The position numbers were made by a program, and so were the translations under genes. Below, piece by piece: positions 40,408-52,613 of a stretch of 64,000 bases of DNA (positions within the stretch are counted from its first letter, which is position 1; every line of letters starts with the position of its first letter). The stretch is from the NCBI GenBank assembly GCA_963691815.1, contig OY829659.1, positions 6,780,515 through 6,844,514 of the forward strand, given 5' to 3'. A model generated the notes under the pieces. It saw only the letters and a program-made list of their open reading frames with translations, did no database searches and was not told where the DNA came from. The stretch is from Echiichthys vipera (lineage: Eukaryota > Chordata > Actinopteri > Perciformes > Trachinidae).

Positions 40408-43229
40408 AAAAGAAAACACTCCCTGCATTGGTGCTGCAACAGTGACTGCAGAACATCCTGTAACACACACTATGCTTCTTCATTGTTTTCACCACGGATG
40501 AATGTTAAGTCATCTCTGAACAATTTCTCTCCAAGGAAGCATGTGTTGAGGCTGAACACAAAGGGAATTTTAGAGGTTGATTGATGTACTAAATCACCAG
40601 AGAAATACATAAGTGGACATAGATACAGCATAGCACTAGGTGGCACAGATTGATGCAAAGATGCACCCATGCAGGTGTAATTTAATCCTTCAAATTCATT
40701 TTTTTCCCAATCCTATATGACTTTACTGTATGAATGATGAGAGTAAGAGGTAGAGAAACAGAATGAAGTTGGAGTTACTCGTAGGTTTAGCTAGAATCTG
40801 ACTGCACAACAGGTCCTGAAATTTGCCTCAGCTTCAATCTGAATGCAGTGCAACTGACCAGTACGAGAGCATGTGGTCCTTTGTGAAATATTGCCGTGTC
40901 AGTAATTTAATGCCATAGTTGTGCAGATTGTTTTTGCTTTATTTCCTACTGTTCTGAGATCTCCAAGACTGAGATTTGTGCTGCCATCACAGTACTTATA
41001 AATGATAAACATCACAATGATGTCTGTGTCACTTAAAACACCAAAAAATGTATTGAATAAAAATCTGTGTCATCCACAGTTCCTTGCCGCAAACTTTGGT
41101 TTCTGTCACCCAGTGTGAGTTGATTGGTGGAGGCAATTTGTATCGCTGCAGATTCGGTGCATTTGAATTAAATGAAATTACACACTGATCACACTTTTGT
41201 AAAGAGGCAAAATAACATTATGGAGACAGAATAAAAGAGGGAGACAAAGAGGAAGAGATTCAGGGAAACCTCAGAGTGGGGAGAGAATCCGAAGCACAGA
41301 CTGAGTGAAGGACTAGGGAAGGAGAGGCCGATATCCCTAAAGAGATTTGGTTGAGCCCTTGTTGAGCGGCTCCACATGTCTGCGCAAATGATGACAAAAA
41401 AAATAATGCCTGGCAATCAAACCACATATAAACCTTTACCACTCTCAAGCTTTGACATTAAAAGACACCTCGGAGTAAACATTCCCCCGTATAACCAATA
41501 TAACCAACGCTCTGTGTTTATGACCCTGTTGGTACTGTATGTCTTACATGTTGATCACCATCAGGTTGTCAGAAAAATAAATCTCAATCTGAGCCTACCT
41601 CAGTCTATGTGCACGCTCATTGGTGTGTTTTACAATCAACTACAAGGATCTGAACCTCACCCCCATTGTTGCACACTGAGCTACCAAATGAACCATTACA
41701 TAGTAAAGAAAAAAATACCAACATTGCCATACATCAGCAACATGACAGAACCCACTGCAGGAATTTATTCAACTGGCCAGCTGTTGAACATGACAAGCTT
41801 TAGTTCTACCATTGCTACATCAAAAACAAGTGTAGACAAATTCAAATGTAACAGATTCCCTACCAGGGAATGAGACAGCTGTTGATAATTTGACCAACAT
41901 CGACTTAAGACTCAATGAAGTAAAAATTGGGAGGCAGGAAAATCATTTTTTTACACAGTGCCTAGTGTTTCACACTTCTTCTCACTGCAGTCATTCTCCA
42001 AAAATGTCATACGAGAGAGCGAGAGATGTATGTTTTTGGGCTACCATGACTGGGGTATTAACACATCACATTTAAAATGCTGCTTATAGTATAAGTCAAA
42101 TGAATACAAGATCATAGTCAGATGCACACATTCACCTGAGGCCCGTTGTTTTTTACATTCTCTTTTAAGCAGTGATTGCAATGAGAGAGTAAAGTGAGGC
42201 AGTGAATGACTGACATGCATTGAAAAGGCCACAGATTGAACCCATGGTACACACAGCCACTTCATTCATGGTTGACCCTATCAAACAGAAGAGCTATAAT
42301 ATTAAAAAAAATCTACAATTGTACATGGTATCCGGCTTTTAACTCTGACGTAACACTCTTTTAAAATACGATTTCTGGCTCCGCTGAAACAAAACAGACA
42401 ACATCGGCCGAATATGTGAACAATTACAGTCACCTCTTTCGTCAGTTAGACATCTTTTTCATCGATAAGATATAGGTAAAATGACAATTATGTTGTTTTT
42501 TTTAAAACTCAGATCTGTCCAAACAACAGGGAACACGGCACTGTGACGCTGTGGAAATAAGAGGCTCGGAACGGCTTGGACCCGGAAAATATATTTTGAA
42601 AAGGGGACGTCAAGTCTTAACAGCAGGATACAGGGGATCACTTTTTCTTGGCATTGTAGGCTCACGTACTCGGGCCTTTTTAGACAGAGACGATTTAGAA
42701 AGGAAACACAAAAGTGGCGTCGCGTTCTTACTTTTTATTCCACGTTTAGAAGAGCGTCTTTGGAGGGAAATCTGTGTGCATACGCTGACGCAAAACGGTG
42801 TGAAATTCTATGTAGTATGCACGTGAGGTGGCCAGGTGGTACTGTGACGCTCGGCCACACAACACCACAAAGAGCTAGCACATTCATAGACACTTCCTTA
42901 TACTTCTAATAGCGGAGAAGCAGGAAGCCGTACAGTGCGACAGGGATGTGCAGCCTCCCACCACCTTGGCTCCCACCAAGGTGACTGGAAAGTCTGAGTA
43001 ATGGAAATAGTCCTCTGCACATGGATGTTACGTAAACGCGTACGTGGCGTGAGCAGATCAGAGCACACTTTTGCGTTTTTACTCCTTTATGGGGAAACAC
43101 AACAATGGAGCATTAGAAAGATTTCCACTCTGGAGGGTGGTTTTACTATTTTTGCGTTTTTAAGCCGCAGAAACTCTGTCTAAATAAAAGGCACATCTGA
43201 TAGAAAATTTGTCTTTTTCATCTTTTTCA
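40408..43229. other. Intergenic; one long open frame and a CpG-richer block
   Basis: The plus-strand frame 41376-41873 is 165 codons, the longest non-repeat frame here, but contains no domain I recognise. The block 42540-43150 has more CpG than its surroundings (ACGTAAACGCGTACGTGGCG at 43030-43049), which may mark a young repeat insertion or an unmethylated element. Confidence 0.35.
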
Positions 43230-43316
43230 CATCATTAGACTCTGGTGTGTTAAAGCAGGAAGAAACCTAGAGCATGCAGGGCAGTGGCCCTCCAGGAGCA
43301 GGATTGGACACCCCTG
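43230..43316. mobile_element. hAT-type MITE, right half only
   Basis: Matches the right half of the 55-249 family: ATCATTAGACTCTGGTGTGT, then GCAGTGGCCCTCCAGGAGCA and a terminal ACACCCCTG. The left half is missing. Confidence 0.7.
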
Positions 43317-43368
43317 AATTAGAGACAAGCTCAAATAGTCAAGATAACTGTGTACTGATAGCCTAGAT

Positions 43369-43580
43369 CAGGGGTAGGCAATCTGGTCCTAGAGAGCTAC
43401 TGTCCTGCATGTTTTAGGTTTCTCCCTACCCTAACACACCTGAGTCTAACAATAATCAAACTGTGACGAGCATCAGCTGCTTGATAACGAGCACATCATT
43501 AGAATCAGGTGTGTATGAGCAGAGAGAAACCTAAAACATGCAGGACAGACGCTCTCTAGGACCGGAATTGCCTACCCCTG
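43369..43580. mobile_element. hAT-type MITE, complete copy with perfect TSD
   Basis: CAGGGGTAGGCAATCTGGTC to CCGGAATTGCCTACCCCTG, flanked by a perfect 8-bp direct repeat GCCTAGAT at 43361-43368 and 43581-43588. The perfect duplication and good end pairing show an intact insertion. The left and right thirds are inverse complements (TGTTTTAGGTTTCTC versus GAGAAACCTAAAACA), so a transcript would fold into a long hairpin. Confidence 0.9.
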
Positions 43581-43588
43581 GCCTAGAT

Positions 43589-44650
43589 ATATGTCATGAT
43601 TTATTATTGTAAATATGTTTTTATTCATTTTATTAAAGTTGATTTTCTATACACAATGGTTAATTAAGTGAAATAATATGGCATCATGACAGAAAGTCAA
43701 ATAAAATCATCTAATTTATGTGGGGTCAGTGTTACAGGAACTCTGGTTAAGTTGCCATCGTAACTGAGCTTGAACTATGCTCAACTTGATTTATGGAACC
43801 AAAAAAACTGAAAGAGTTAGATTTACTGAAATAATCCTTGTTTAAACTTGCTTTATGGAGCAGCTTCAAGTCATGGATTGGGATTTGAAGCTTGTGTTAT
43901 AGACTATAAAACATAGAGGTAGTCTTTGTGATGAGGCTGGCCGAATTAATCCAAAAGTCTATGCTGGTGACTGCACCCACCTGTCACTCAAAGCAGCATG
44001 TCCTGAATTATGCATAACTTTACGCCTTAATATAAATTAAACCACTATTCGGGGTCACCCCTAAAACCAACATAACCGAATCAAACAGAAGGGAAGCAAG
44101 GGAGAGTGACAGAGTTGCAGCTGTGGCTTAATTAAACTGGGAACACCAGGCCCAGGTGTTCTATACTACACCAATAAGCCAATCAGTCAGCTGCAGGGCC
44201 AGCGTATCACAGGTTAGTATCAGTGCTGTGTCCCTGCGTAACCCTCAAACTGGCTTTTTTTAAGGAAATATGATCGTCATTTCTTGTAAGTGCTCAGCGG
44301 CAGAGTTTGATTTGAGACAGCACTTATTGAATGTACCGATCGTGTCAGTCAGTCACTCACTGCAGTGTGCGATTTCGGACACAGCACAGGTCTACAGGTC
44401 ACACGGGTTTTCTTTGAAGGTAATCCATTACAGTGTCCAATGAGTCTGCTTTATTTTGATATTAGATATATGTAATCAGCAAACAAACAAACATGGATTT
44501 GGACTTGAACTTGGCATGACCCGGATATTTGAATATAAATTGTTCTTGCATCCCAAAATTTGCTGTCGGTTGGCCAACCGTCAAATCTCCGACGTTGGAG
44601 CATCTTTAGCATCTGCATTGCTTCAGGAGACTCTTGGGGGGGACGGCGAT
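43589..44650. other. Intergenic; possible old repeat at 43900-44060
   Basis: CTGCACCCACCTGTCACTCA ... CCTGAATTATGCATAACTTT ... GCCTTAATATAAATTAAAC resembles a common fish interspersed repeat, identified from memory. The rest is unrecognised. Confidence 0.4.
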
Positions 44651-44780
44651 TCAAGGTTCAAGACTTCTTAATTTGTCCCTGGGGAAATTTCTCTTGGACA
44701 TAAAAGGCTGCCACATAACAATACATACACAGACATAAAGTGCATAGCACAGAGAAGTGCAGACGTGTGGTGCATTCAAA
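44651..44780 (+). mobile_element. LINE 3' tail-like fragment
   Basis: TTCAAGGTTCAAGACTTCTT then AATTTGTCCCTGGGGAAATT is similar to 63663-63760 (TTCAAGATTCAAGAAGCTTT then TCCAGAGGGAAATT). This is a fish LINE-end motif; the clade is not assigned. Confidence 0.5.
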
Positions 44781-47700
44781 TACATGAAACCCTCATTTCA
44801 CATCTTTCTTTTGAGATTGACTGATAAAGGGATGAATGTTTTTATACCTATTCAGACATCCTCTCTGTATTTGATTGGAGCCCTATAGTGTTTACCTGAT
44901 GAGAGCAGTTCGTATTGTGAATACAGGGCATGGGAGGGTTCTGCAATGATTTCCTAGTCTGTATAGCTCTGGTCTCAAAGAGCATTTGAAGGGAGGGGTG
45001 CTCCCTCGCCCCCATCACACTAAGATGCACAAGACAAGCATTACACAGCTGAGCTAGCACAGGAAATAGCTATTGTCTCCACTTAACTGACCTCATTTTG
45101 TACATGGCAGCCATCCCTCAAGAGTATCCAGCATTGTTCCCCCTCTCTCTTTGCCCTGTGGCCCTTCAACCGGGCCTTGTCAACAAAAGTTATGTTGAAT
45201 GGGGAAAAAAAACACATTTCGAACAAAGAGGCATTTTTACTAAGACAAAATTTGTGTTTGAAATCACATGATCAACCTAAACACAACGTTTTGAATTTTA
45301 TCTCTGTTACTTCTGGAAAACATGCTGAAGAAGTCCACTAAATGCACCCTCAGTAGGCACGTCTTGTGGTCAAACGTTTAAAATTGGGCTTATGTTCAAG
45401 TCTTTATAATACATCAAACACATCATAAAAATAAGAATGCAAATAAGTTGACAGACTTGCATCCAACAGTCTCACCAGCTTGTTGTCCTTGAGTGTCCAC
45501 AATCTGCTAAAAAGATGAGGTTCATTTATCTTTTTAAGTGGAAGAAACATGCTGAGATGTTTTGCCGCTCGCAACAAACCCCAACCTTCCCCCAAAACAA
45601 ACTTGCCTGCAATATTTCCAAACCAATTAAGGACATAATTGATGAAACCCAGCACCTGTATTGCCAGAGCAATCACCAGAGAGGGGACAGTGAAAAATGT
45701 AGCAATCAAATTAATCAAGCAAAAGGCTCAGGCCAATTACTCACACCCCATCTAGAATGTAGCACTGCTTTTGGAGAACAAGTGATAGTTATCATTAAAT
45801 TAGGAGATCAGCGGCTCAGGCTGTTTCATCAAGTGGGACCTTGATGAACCGTGGGCCAGGACCTGCATTTGTCATGGGCACAGTGGCAGACAAGAAAGCC
45901 CATATGTTCGGTTGTTTCAGAGGAGTCGAGGAGAGGTGTTTGGATAATGATTAATGAAAGTGCGAGTGACTCTGCAGCAGCTACACAACAACAACATCTG
46001 GTCCTGCATCAAGCCCTTGTGTACATCCAGGGGAGAGCAGTGGTAGTCCTGTAGGTGAGCACGCACGCAGCCTGCAGAGTTAGAGAACGTTGTTGGAATT
46101 AGAGGAACATTTGTAACTGTGTCATTAATTCCCTCACCACCAGCAATGGCAGCAGTAGTGGGAAAAGTACCCAAAATCTATTCTAATCTTTCTCGTATTA
46201 GAAATTATGTATTGTAATTTTTGTCTCAGGGGTGGGGACAACCTTAAAATCATCATCAGTCTTAACAGTTGTGTCATTGTATCACTTGTAGAGATAGATA
46301 GCTTATACTGTACCTTTCAAGAAAGTTTTAAGTTGTTTATACCGAAATGAGGAACAAAAAGCAGGATAGAATGATAAGGATGAGGATAATCAAGACACTA
46401 CATGACTAGAAGTTTGTTTCAGACACATTAAAGACGTTTTCCTCCCATAACAATACAGGATAATGCTTTGGACATTAAGCAACAGTTTACATCACCCTTC
46501 TTAAAGTAAAAAATACTATACTAATTATACAGTAGCTCCCCCATCAGGCTAATCACATTATGTTCTTAGACACTGGAACACAGTGAAAGCTATTTAAGCT
46601 AGCCATTAATGGGCCCACAACATATCCCAGGAGTCTTAGCAACAGAAGCAGAGGCGATTCTGTTGGGGGCCCTAGGTAGAACCAAGGTTCTTCACCAGCA
46701 TTCATCAGCATTATGTTATAAATAATCTGGCACATTTTCATTGCAAGCTTTGCGCATTGTCACTGCTGTAGTTTAAAGCTTGTCAGTCCTCAGGGCCCCC
46801 CTACTTGCCAGGGGCCCTAAGCAGCAGCTGCTTTGCCTGCTGCCTAAGCCACTTGCTAGCTGTATTTTTAATTTCTCCTGTTTAATGAGTGTTCAATACT
46901 ACCGTGCCAGTAAAGTTATAGTAATGTGTATTAGACTGTGAACATAAAACTCCAGAAGCTTCTCAGAAAGACTGCTAAAGGAAACTTATGACAAAACAAT
47001 ACTGAAAACCAGTGCATCAGAAGGGAATCATGTAATGGAGCCATCTATACCTGGCGCCTGAAATGTCACCTGAGAGACCATATATCATACAGAAAGTTCA
47101 ACATGTACCCAGATGAGTACAGAATGATTCACTATGAAAAAAAGTACACTAAAGCTTTCAATGTTTTGACACAAGAAAGAAATTTGATCCAGATTTTGCC
47201 TCAAAAATATGTTGCGGATAGATATTGTCATGGCTTCTTCTGATGCTGTATTATAAACACTTTCTGTCACATCGACATGTATTTAATGCCAAAATGTTCG
47301 TCTGCTGTTGTTCATGATTCTGTATTTATTGTATTGCGGGTCACTGCAAAGAAACGAGTGGCTCTGTGTGGACAAAATTTGATTAAAGCTTGTATTGCAA
47401 TGGTAAATAAATGGTGGAAGGCTGCCGGTGCATGAAGTGAAAACAAAGGCCGGACTAAGTGTACTGGAGTGTGAATGGCATCGTGCATTTCAATCGAGTG
47501 AAGTGGTGGTCGAGCTGGGTGAAGTGGCAGCAGTGCTGTCTGTGGTGCTGATTAGTCTGGACGTGTGTTACAGATCAGCTGAATGGAAACAGCTCTGATG
47601 GACTGTGTGTAATAAACCATGATGACCTCCTGCTAATCTACACACAGTCACTAAAGCATAGACAATGGATGGAAAGCTGCCCTGTCGCCACTATGTACCT

Positions 47701-50224
47701 GCTTTGGTCATGTCAACTGCAAAATGCCGCATTATTTTACAAAGAATATTGGAAACTGAAAAACTTCATGTCATCACTGTATCTAATACAAAGAGATAAT
47801 AAAAGACAAAAATCAAATTCGCCACTTAATGATATTAGGCTTGTTTTCGCGGTATAAATGTGTCATTGCGTGGAAAAAATTCTTACATCCATTCTGGTTG
47901 GCCTAAAGTTGAAAGTTATTAATTAGATGATAAAAATAGGTGAGCATTTAGTTGCTACAGAGTGAGATATTCCCCTCAGGAGTTGACTAAATATAATGGA
48001 CCTACATTTGTTGAGTCACCAGAAGCATGAGTCCAAACAGAAGTCCACGTTGCATGACTGAATGAATAACGGTCTGCTAATAACTTTAGGGCATAATGTC
48101 CAAAACTCCATGTCTTAATGTTGCAATGTTCTATACTGCTGGCTATAGTCAGAACACATATCATCAAAGTGAACGCAGGAGTTTTATTTTACAATATTTA
48201 GTAAAGCCTTGTTAGATCCTTCAGAGTAGCTGTAAAAAGCATGCATCATCACAGCAGCACATCAGGGAGAGGGTTCATCCTCAGATATCTCATCAAAACA
48301 GGCCACGAGACATCTCTTAATCCAATATATCGTGAATACATAACCCACATGTACAGGTACTCATCAAGCTCAAACGTTTGAAGTGTATTGGGTGCACAGT
48401 AGTGGCAAAGATGTGATACATCATCTGCTTAAAAATCACCATGGTGACTTTTTAACAGTAAAATATTGCAGATGATTTTGTCTGATTTGTTATTTCCAAG
48501 TACTTGTGGTTTTGTATATGACAAGGTTATACGTTTTTTTCCAGCACATAAGTACAATAGAGGTGAATAGAGTTGTTGTTGTGCAGTACTGGACCAGTAA
48601 GTGTTTGTTTTGTAGTAAAGATGCTTGGCTTTTTATCCGCCGATAGTTAGTTTTATCTCGTAGTTTGAGTGATGAGGTCCACCAAAAGTCTGCTGGTCAA
48701 CACAGATACCACAAAAAGCAAATTCAGGCACCAAGTGGTTTCCATTTGGTTTGGATTAGTTTCTTATCTGTACTGTACAGATGGATACAGTGCAGACACA
48801 TTTAAATTTTTGTCATTTTTGATTCATGAGGTTCGCAAAATTGGCCCGGCTTGGACACCAGAGACACACAATCCCATTATACTGAATCGCTGATTGTGAA
48901 CTACATTTGGAAATGTGACTAATTCCCTTGTTTTTTTTTTGTTCTCTTTTTACAGCTCAACTGGAATAGGAACAAACACATCATTAAATCAGTCATGTCC
49001 CACTGTCATCGTCATTATGAAACTCAGTTTGATGCCAACATCTTTCATTAAAAAAACATGCGCCATTCGGGGCCCAGAAGTCCCTCAGTACGGAACTATG
49101 ACGCTAATCACGGCCACAGTGCACGCCGAGACCAGGGAAAACTGCTCTTTGCTTTAGGTGTGTTTCCAAATAATACCATTAAAAATAATAATTGATGAAG
49201 TTGGCTCTGAGCAAAGGCACTTAGCACTTTAAAAGCCTTCCGTCGTCTTACAATACAATTTCCAAATCAATATTTCATTAACTGGATAGAGGTGCAATGT
49301 TCCTTGTTAATAAAGAAGGTTTGGCTCAGCAGAGAGTTAACAACATTTAGCTTTACTGAATTTAAGGCAGGGAGGTGGGCAATTATGTTCCAACTGGCCT
49401 TCACTCACACACACATAAACATCCAGTATATTCTCTGCACACACGCGTGCCTGGCCCTCCCTTGATTGTTTCTGTGTTTATGGAGCGTTTTATGACCGAA
49501 GAGCCTCTGATCTCTGGCGTCGCCTGGCATCAGGTGACTTTCCCCGCGGCAACGGCAAAACACAAACACAAGCTCCTCTGACTTTGACCCTAATTCAGAT
49601 GACAGAGAATGTGCAGCTGCCACGCTAACAACGCTTTAAATGCGGGATGAAACTCAGGACAGAATTAGCTCACAGACAGACTGCGTAGATCACATTTAAG
49701 GAGCTGATTTGAATTCAGGTAGTAAGGCAGATTTATGGCCACGATTTATGACCACTAAGAATATTCCACCCTGATTGGCTGGAAGGAGCGAATAAGCACC
49801 CAGCTGCAATGGCCCCATCACCCTTCAAATTTTATATTCAAAGCTAAAAGGTTACTTGTTTCAGCTGATCTTCACTTATCTGCTCTATCTCATTTGCTTG
49901 GTACTTTTATTACGTTTAGACTGAAGATGGTGCCTTTTAAATACCTGATGTCACATAAACTGTTATCAGAGTGACAGTTTAACACTGCCTCTTCACACTC
50001 CACATTTGCCTATTGACTTGAGATAAAAGTGCAGCAGAGAATACATTATGGGGAATGTAGACCTAGTATTTGTGTTTGTGAAGGCATTTTGAATGGATTG
50101 CATGTTGCTGTGGTAATACCTTGGTAAGCAAAACAACATTGGCAGAGGTAAATTAATGAACACTCTCAATTTCATTACCTTAGTGATTCCTCAATTTAAT
50201 TTACCATTTATACAAACCTCTATT
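44781..50224. other. Intergenic, with candidate conserved non-coding blocks
   Basis: About 5.4 kb with no exon found. Two blocks (45480-46060 and 49040-49830) are non-repetitive, balanced in composition and full of short homeobox- and bHLH-like motifs. A 46530-46860 segment with GGGGGCCCTAGG and CAGGGGCCCTAAGCAGC motifs looks like an old repeat. No RNA gene seen. Confidence 0.35.
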
Positions 50225-50460
50225 GTGAAGACCTTAGAGGAGACATATTATGCTCATATTCAGGTTCATAATTAAAAATTAACCAGTTATTTGGATTTCT
50301 AAACTACCTGTACATGCTCATAAACATGTCCCATGGTCTGAAAATACCTCTATTCACTCTCTGTTTTAGCTCCTGTCTCTGTCCCCCCTCCCAAAAACGC
50401 CAGTCTGCTCTGATTGGTCAGCATTTCTGGGTCTTCCACATCTGTGCTTTTGCCATAATT
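50225..50460 (+). repeat. Common fish interspersed repeat, unclassified
   Basis: GAGACATATTATGCTCATAT, TTCAGGTTCATAATT, CACTCTCTGTTTTAGC and CAGTCTGCTCTGATTGGTCA occur in the order typical of a widespread fish repeat. Class not assigned. Confidence 0.6.
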
Positions 50461-50504
50461 GCTGCTGGAAAAATGACTGTAATGGCACCCTAGCTGCACT
50501 ACCT

Positions 50505-50592
50505 GTATAGAGTGTGGTCTATACCTAGTCTGTAAAGTGTCCTGAGATAACTTTGGTTCTGATTTGGCACTATACATAAAATTGAATTGAAT
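50505..50592 (-). repeat. Interspersed repeat family C, inverted copy
   Basis: The reverse complement begins TTCAATTCAATTTTATGTAT and continues AGTGCCAAATCAGAACCAAA, GTTATCTCAGGACACTTTAC, matching 18488-18625. Confidence 0.7.
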
Positions 50593-52286
50593 AACTGTAC
50601 AGAAGTGCTTACAGCCTGTTCAAAGAGAACGTTTCTGAATGCAGAATGTTTGCTTTTCTCTATGGATTGAGCATTTTGATACATCCACAGTATTTATATA
50701 GCACCTCGACACACATCACATAAACACAACATCCCTTGTTTGATTAATAGGTTTTATGTCATCCTTCTCTCTAGATCTGTTGATCTACTATACCGACCAT
50801 TAATTGGAGACAAACATGGCAAAGAAACTAAACAAAAACCACAGTAGATGCACGCCCTAAACTGTGATGCTGAGAAACCAGCAGCAGAACAACTGTTTGA
50901 ATGTAAAATTACATTTGTACTTTCTCTTTATTTTCATGAACATCCATTAGAGATGCCAGCAGCTTTGCCAGAGGCAGGCGAGTGGCAGTCTGTCTCTTAG
51001 GTAATTCACAATACATTACTGGGAGCATTAGTATGCAGTTCTAAATTCAGTTGACTCAAATGATCCCAAACTGTAATGTTAAAAAGTACAACTGAGTACA
51101 ACGGATGGTCACTAAACAAGAGTTAACTACCGTCCTGCATGCACAGGCAGAAAAAAACAGGTCCATAAAAAGTAAAGAAAAGTAGTGTGCGAGTACTTTG
51201 CCACCTGCCACATCATGTAGTCCTCTACATAGAATTCCCTGTGTAGTGAGTAGAAAACGAGGGATACAAATGTTCTCTTTTCAACTTACTTTTTGTAGTT
51301 GTTGGGGTTGTTGTTTTTTTTTAATCTGTGCCTTTATGACTCTGCAAAATGCTTTGATTCAGCTCCGGTTAGATGTGTGTGAGAGATTCACTGTGTTGTA
51401 TTTTGGCCTCAATGCAAGTGCAGGGGTGCTTGTCATTCAGGGCTGTGTGCCTGGACATTTCATTAACTATTGTACAGCTGTAATGAAATATTGGAATGCA
51501 CACACTCAGTATCAGAATTGCAGAAAGTCAATTTTACTGTAACAGTGTTTAATAGTTATTTTTTGTGTCAGCCTGCTGCACACCGCTCTGCTCCGCACGG
51601 CTCCGAGCTGAGCGCTGCAGCATGCGTGACAGATTGAAATATTGAAATCCATCTTGATGAATTGAAAGACATGCAGCGCACATAGCCAGCATGATTGTGC
51701 CAGATTGGTTTCTGTGTCTCTGGTTTCATGTGGGATGTGATCCGTTGGAGGAGCCTGCAGTCTTGTTAAAGGAAACCGTCCTCTGCGTCCTGTGAAACGT
51801 GACACTCGTGTTGCTGCTGCTAGAGCATCTGGCATGAAGTTTGGAGCAGGAGGATTCAGATGTGATGCAACAGTGACACCCAGTGCAGCTACAATACAGA
51901 GGTACTCATATCACCATGCATTTACTCTGTGATGGGTCGTGAAATCCTTCATAGAAATTACTAACAACATGAAAACTATCACTCATCGGTAATATCCTTG
52001 TTTCCAATCTGAATGTTATGTTTTATTAATAGGAGCATATTAATCTTCAGAACAGCTGGTGGTTTGCATTTGTATCACCTCCGCCTCCCCGTGATCAAAA
52101 TCTTCCGACACTTTAACCTTCTTACCTGCTGTATCAAATTAATTTGCCAACAGTGATCAATAAAGCTTCATCACTTTAATTCTCATGTACTGTATCTGTT
52201 CCCAGTAGTGTCTCCTCTCTGAGTTTCATTAGAGGTTGTAACGCATTAAGACAAAGCAGAGCAGGAAGGTTTGAGGATTTAAACAC
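50593..52286. other. Intergenic; GC-richer block at 51570-51900
   Basis: No repeat recognised. The 51570-51900 block is GC-richer than its surroundings and open on the minus strand for 107 codons, but no domain or splice pattern could be supported. Confidence 0.35.
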
Positions 52287-52315
52287 AAGAAGAAGAAGAA
52301 GAAGAAGAAGAAGAA
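52287..52315. repeat. (AAG)n trinucleotide repeat
   Basis: Nine to ten AAG units. Confidence 0.95.
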
Positions 52316-52478
52316 CAAGTAGCATCGGTGTGCTTAAAACAAAGTGCTTGTTAAAATAATAAGAATACCTAATATTCAACACTGAAATCCCGAGTTTGTG
52401 TCCAACAATTCTTGTAATTTTACAAAAAACAGACAGTCTGAACACATCGAATGGTCAGATGTGCTTTCGCCACGTCTT

Positions 52479-52613
52479 CTCGCTCTGACATCTCTCCATT
52501 AATTGCATGTATATAGGTCCTGTTCGTGCATGTGTGTGTATTTCGGGCCTGTTTGTGTGTAACCTGAATAATAACAGAGTGAAACAATTGGATTTCACCT
52601 CTCTTCTTCTTCA
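52479..52613 (+). mobile_element. 5'-truncated SINE, 3' part only
   Basis: CTCGCTCTGACATCTCTCCA, TTAATTGCATGTATATAGGT and CCTGTTCGTGCATGTGTGTG match the reverse complement of 56215-56330 closely. The tRNA-like head is absent, a typical 5' truncation. Confidence 0.75.

Noticed and set aside
45404..45718. Minus-strand hydrophobic 104-codon frame resembling a membrane protein
   Set aside because: No homologous domain, no splice or promoter evidence, and an equally long frame overlaps on the other strand; better explained as a non-coding block.
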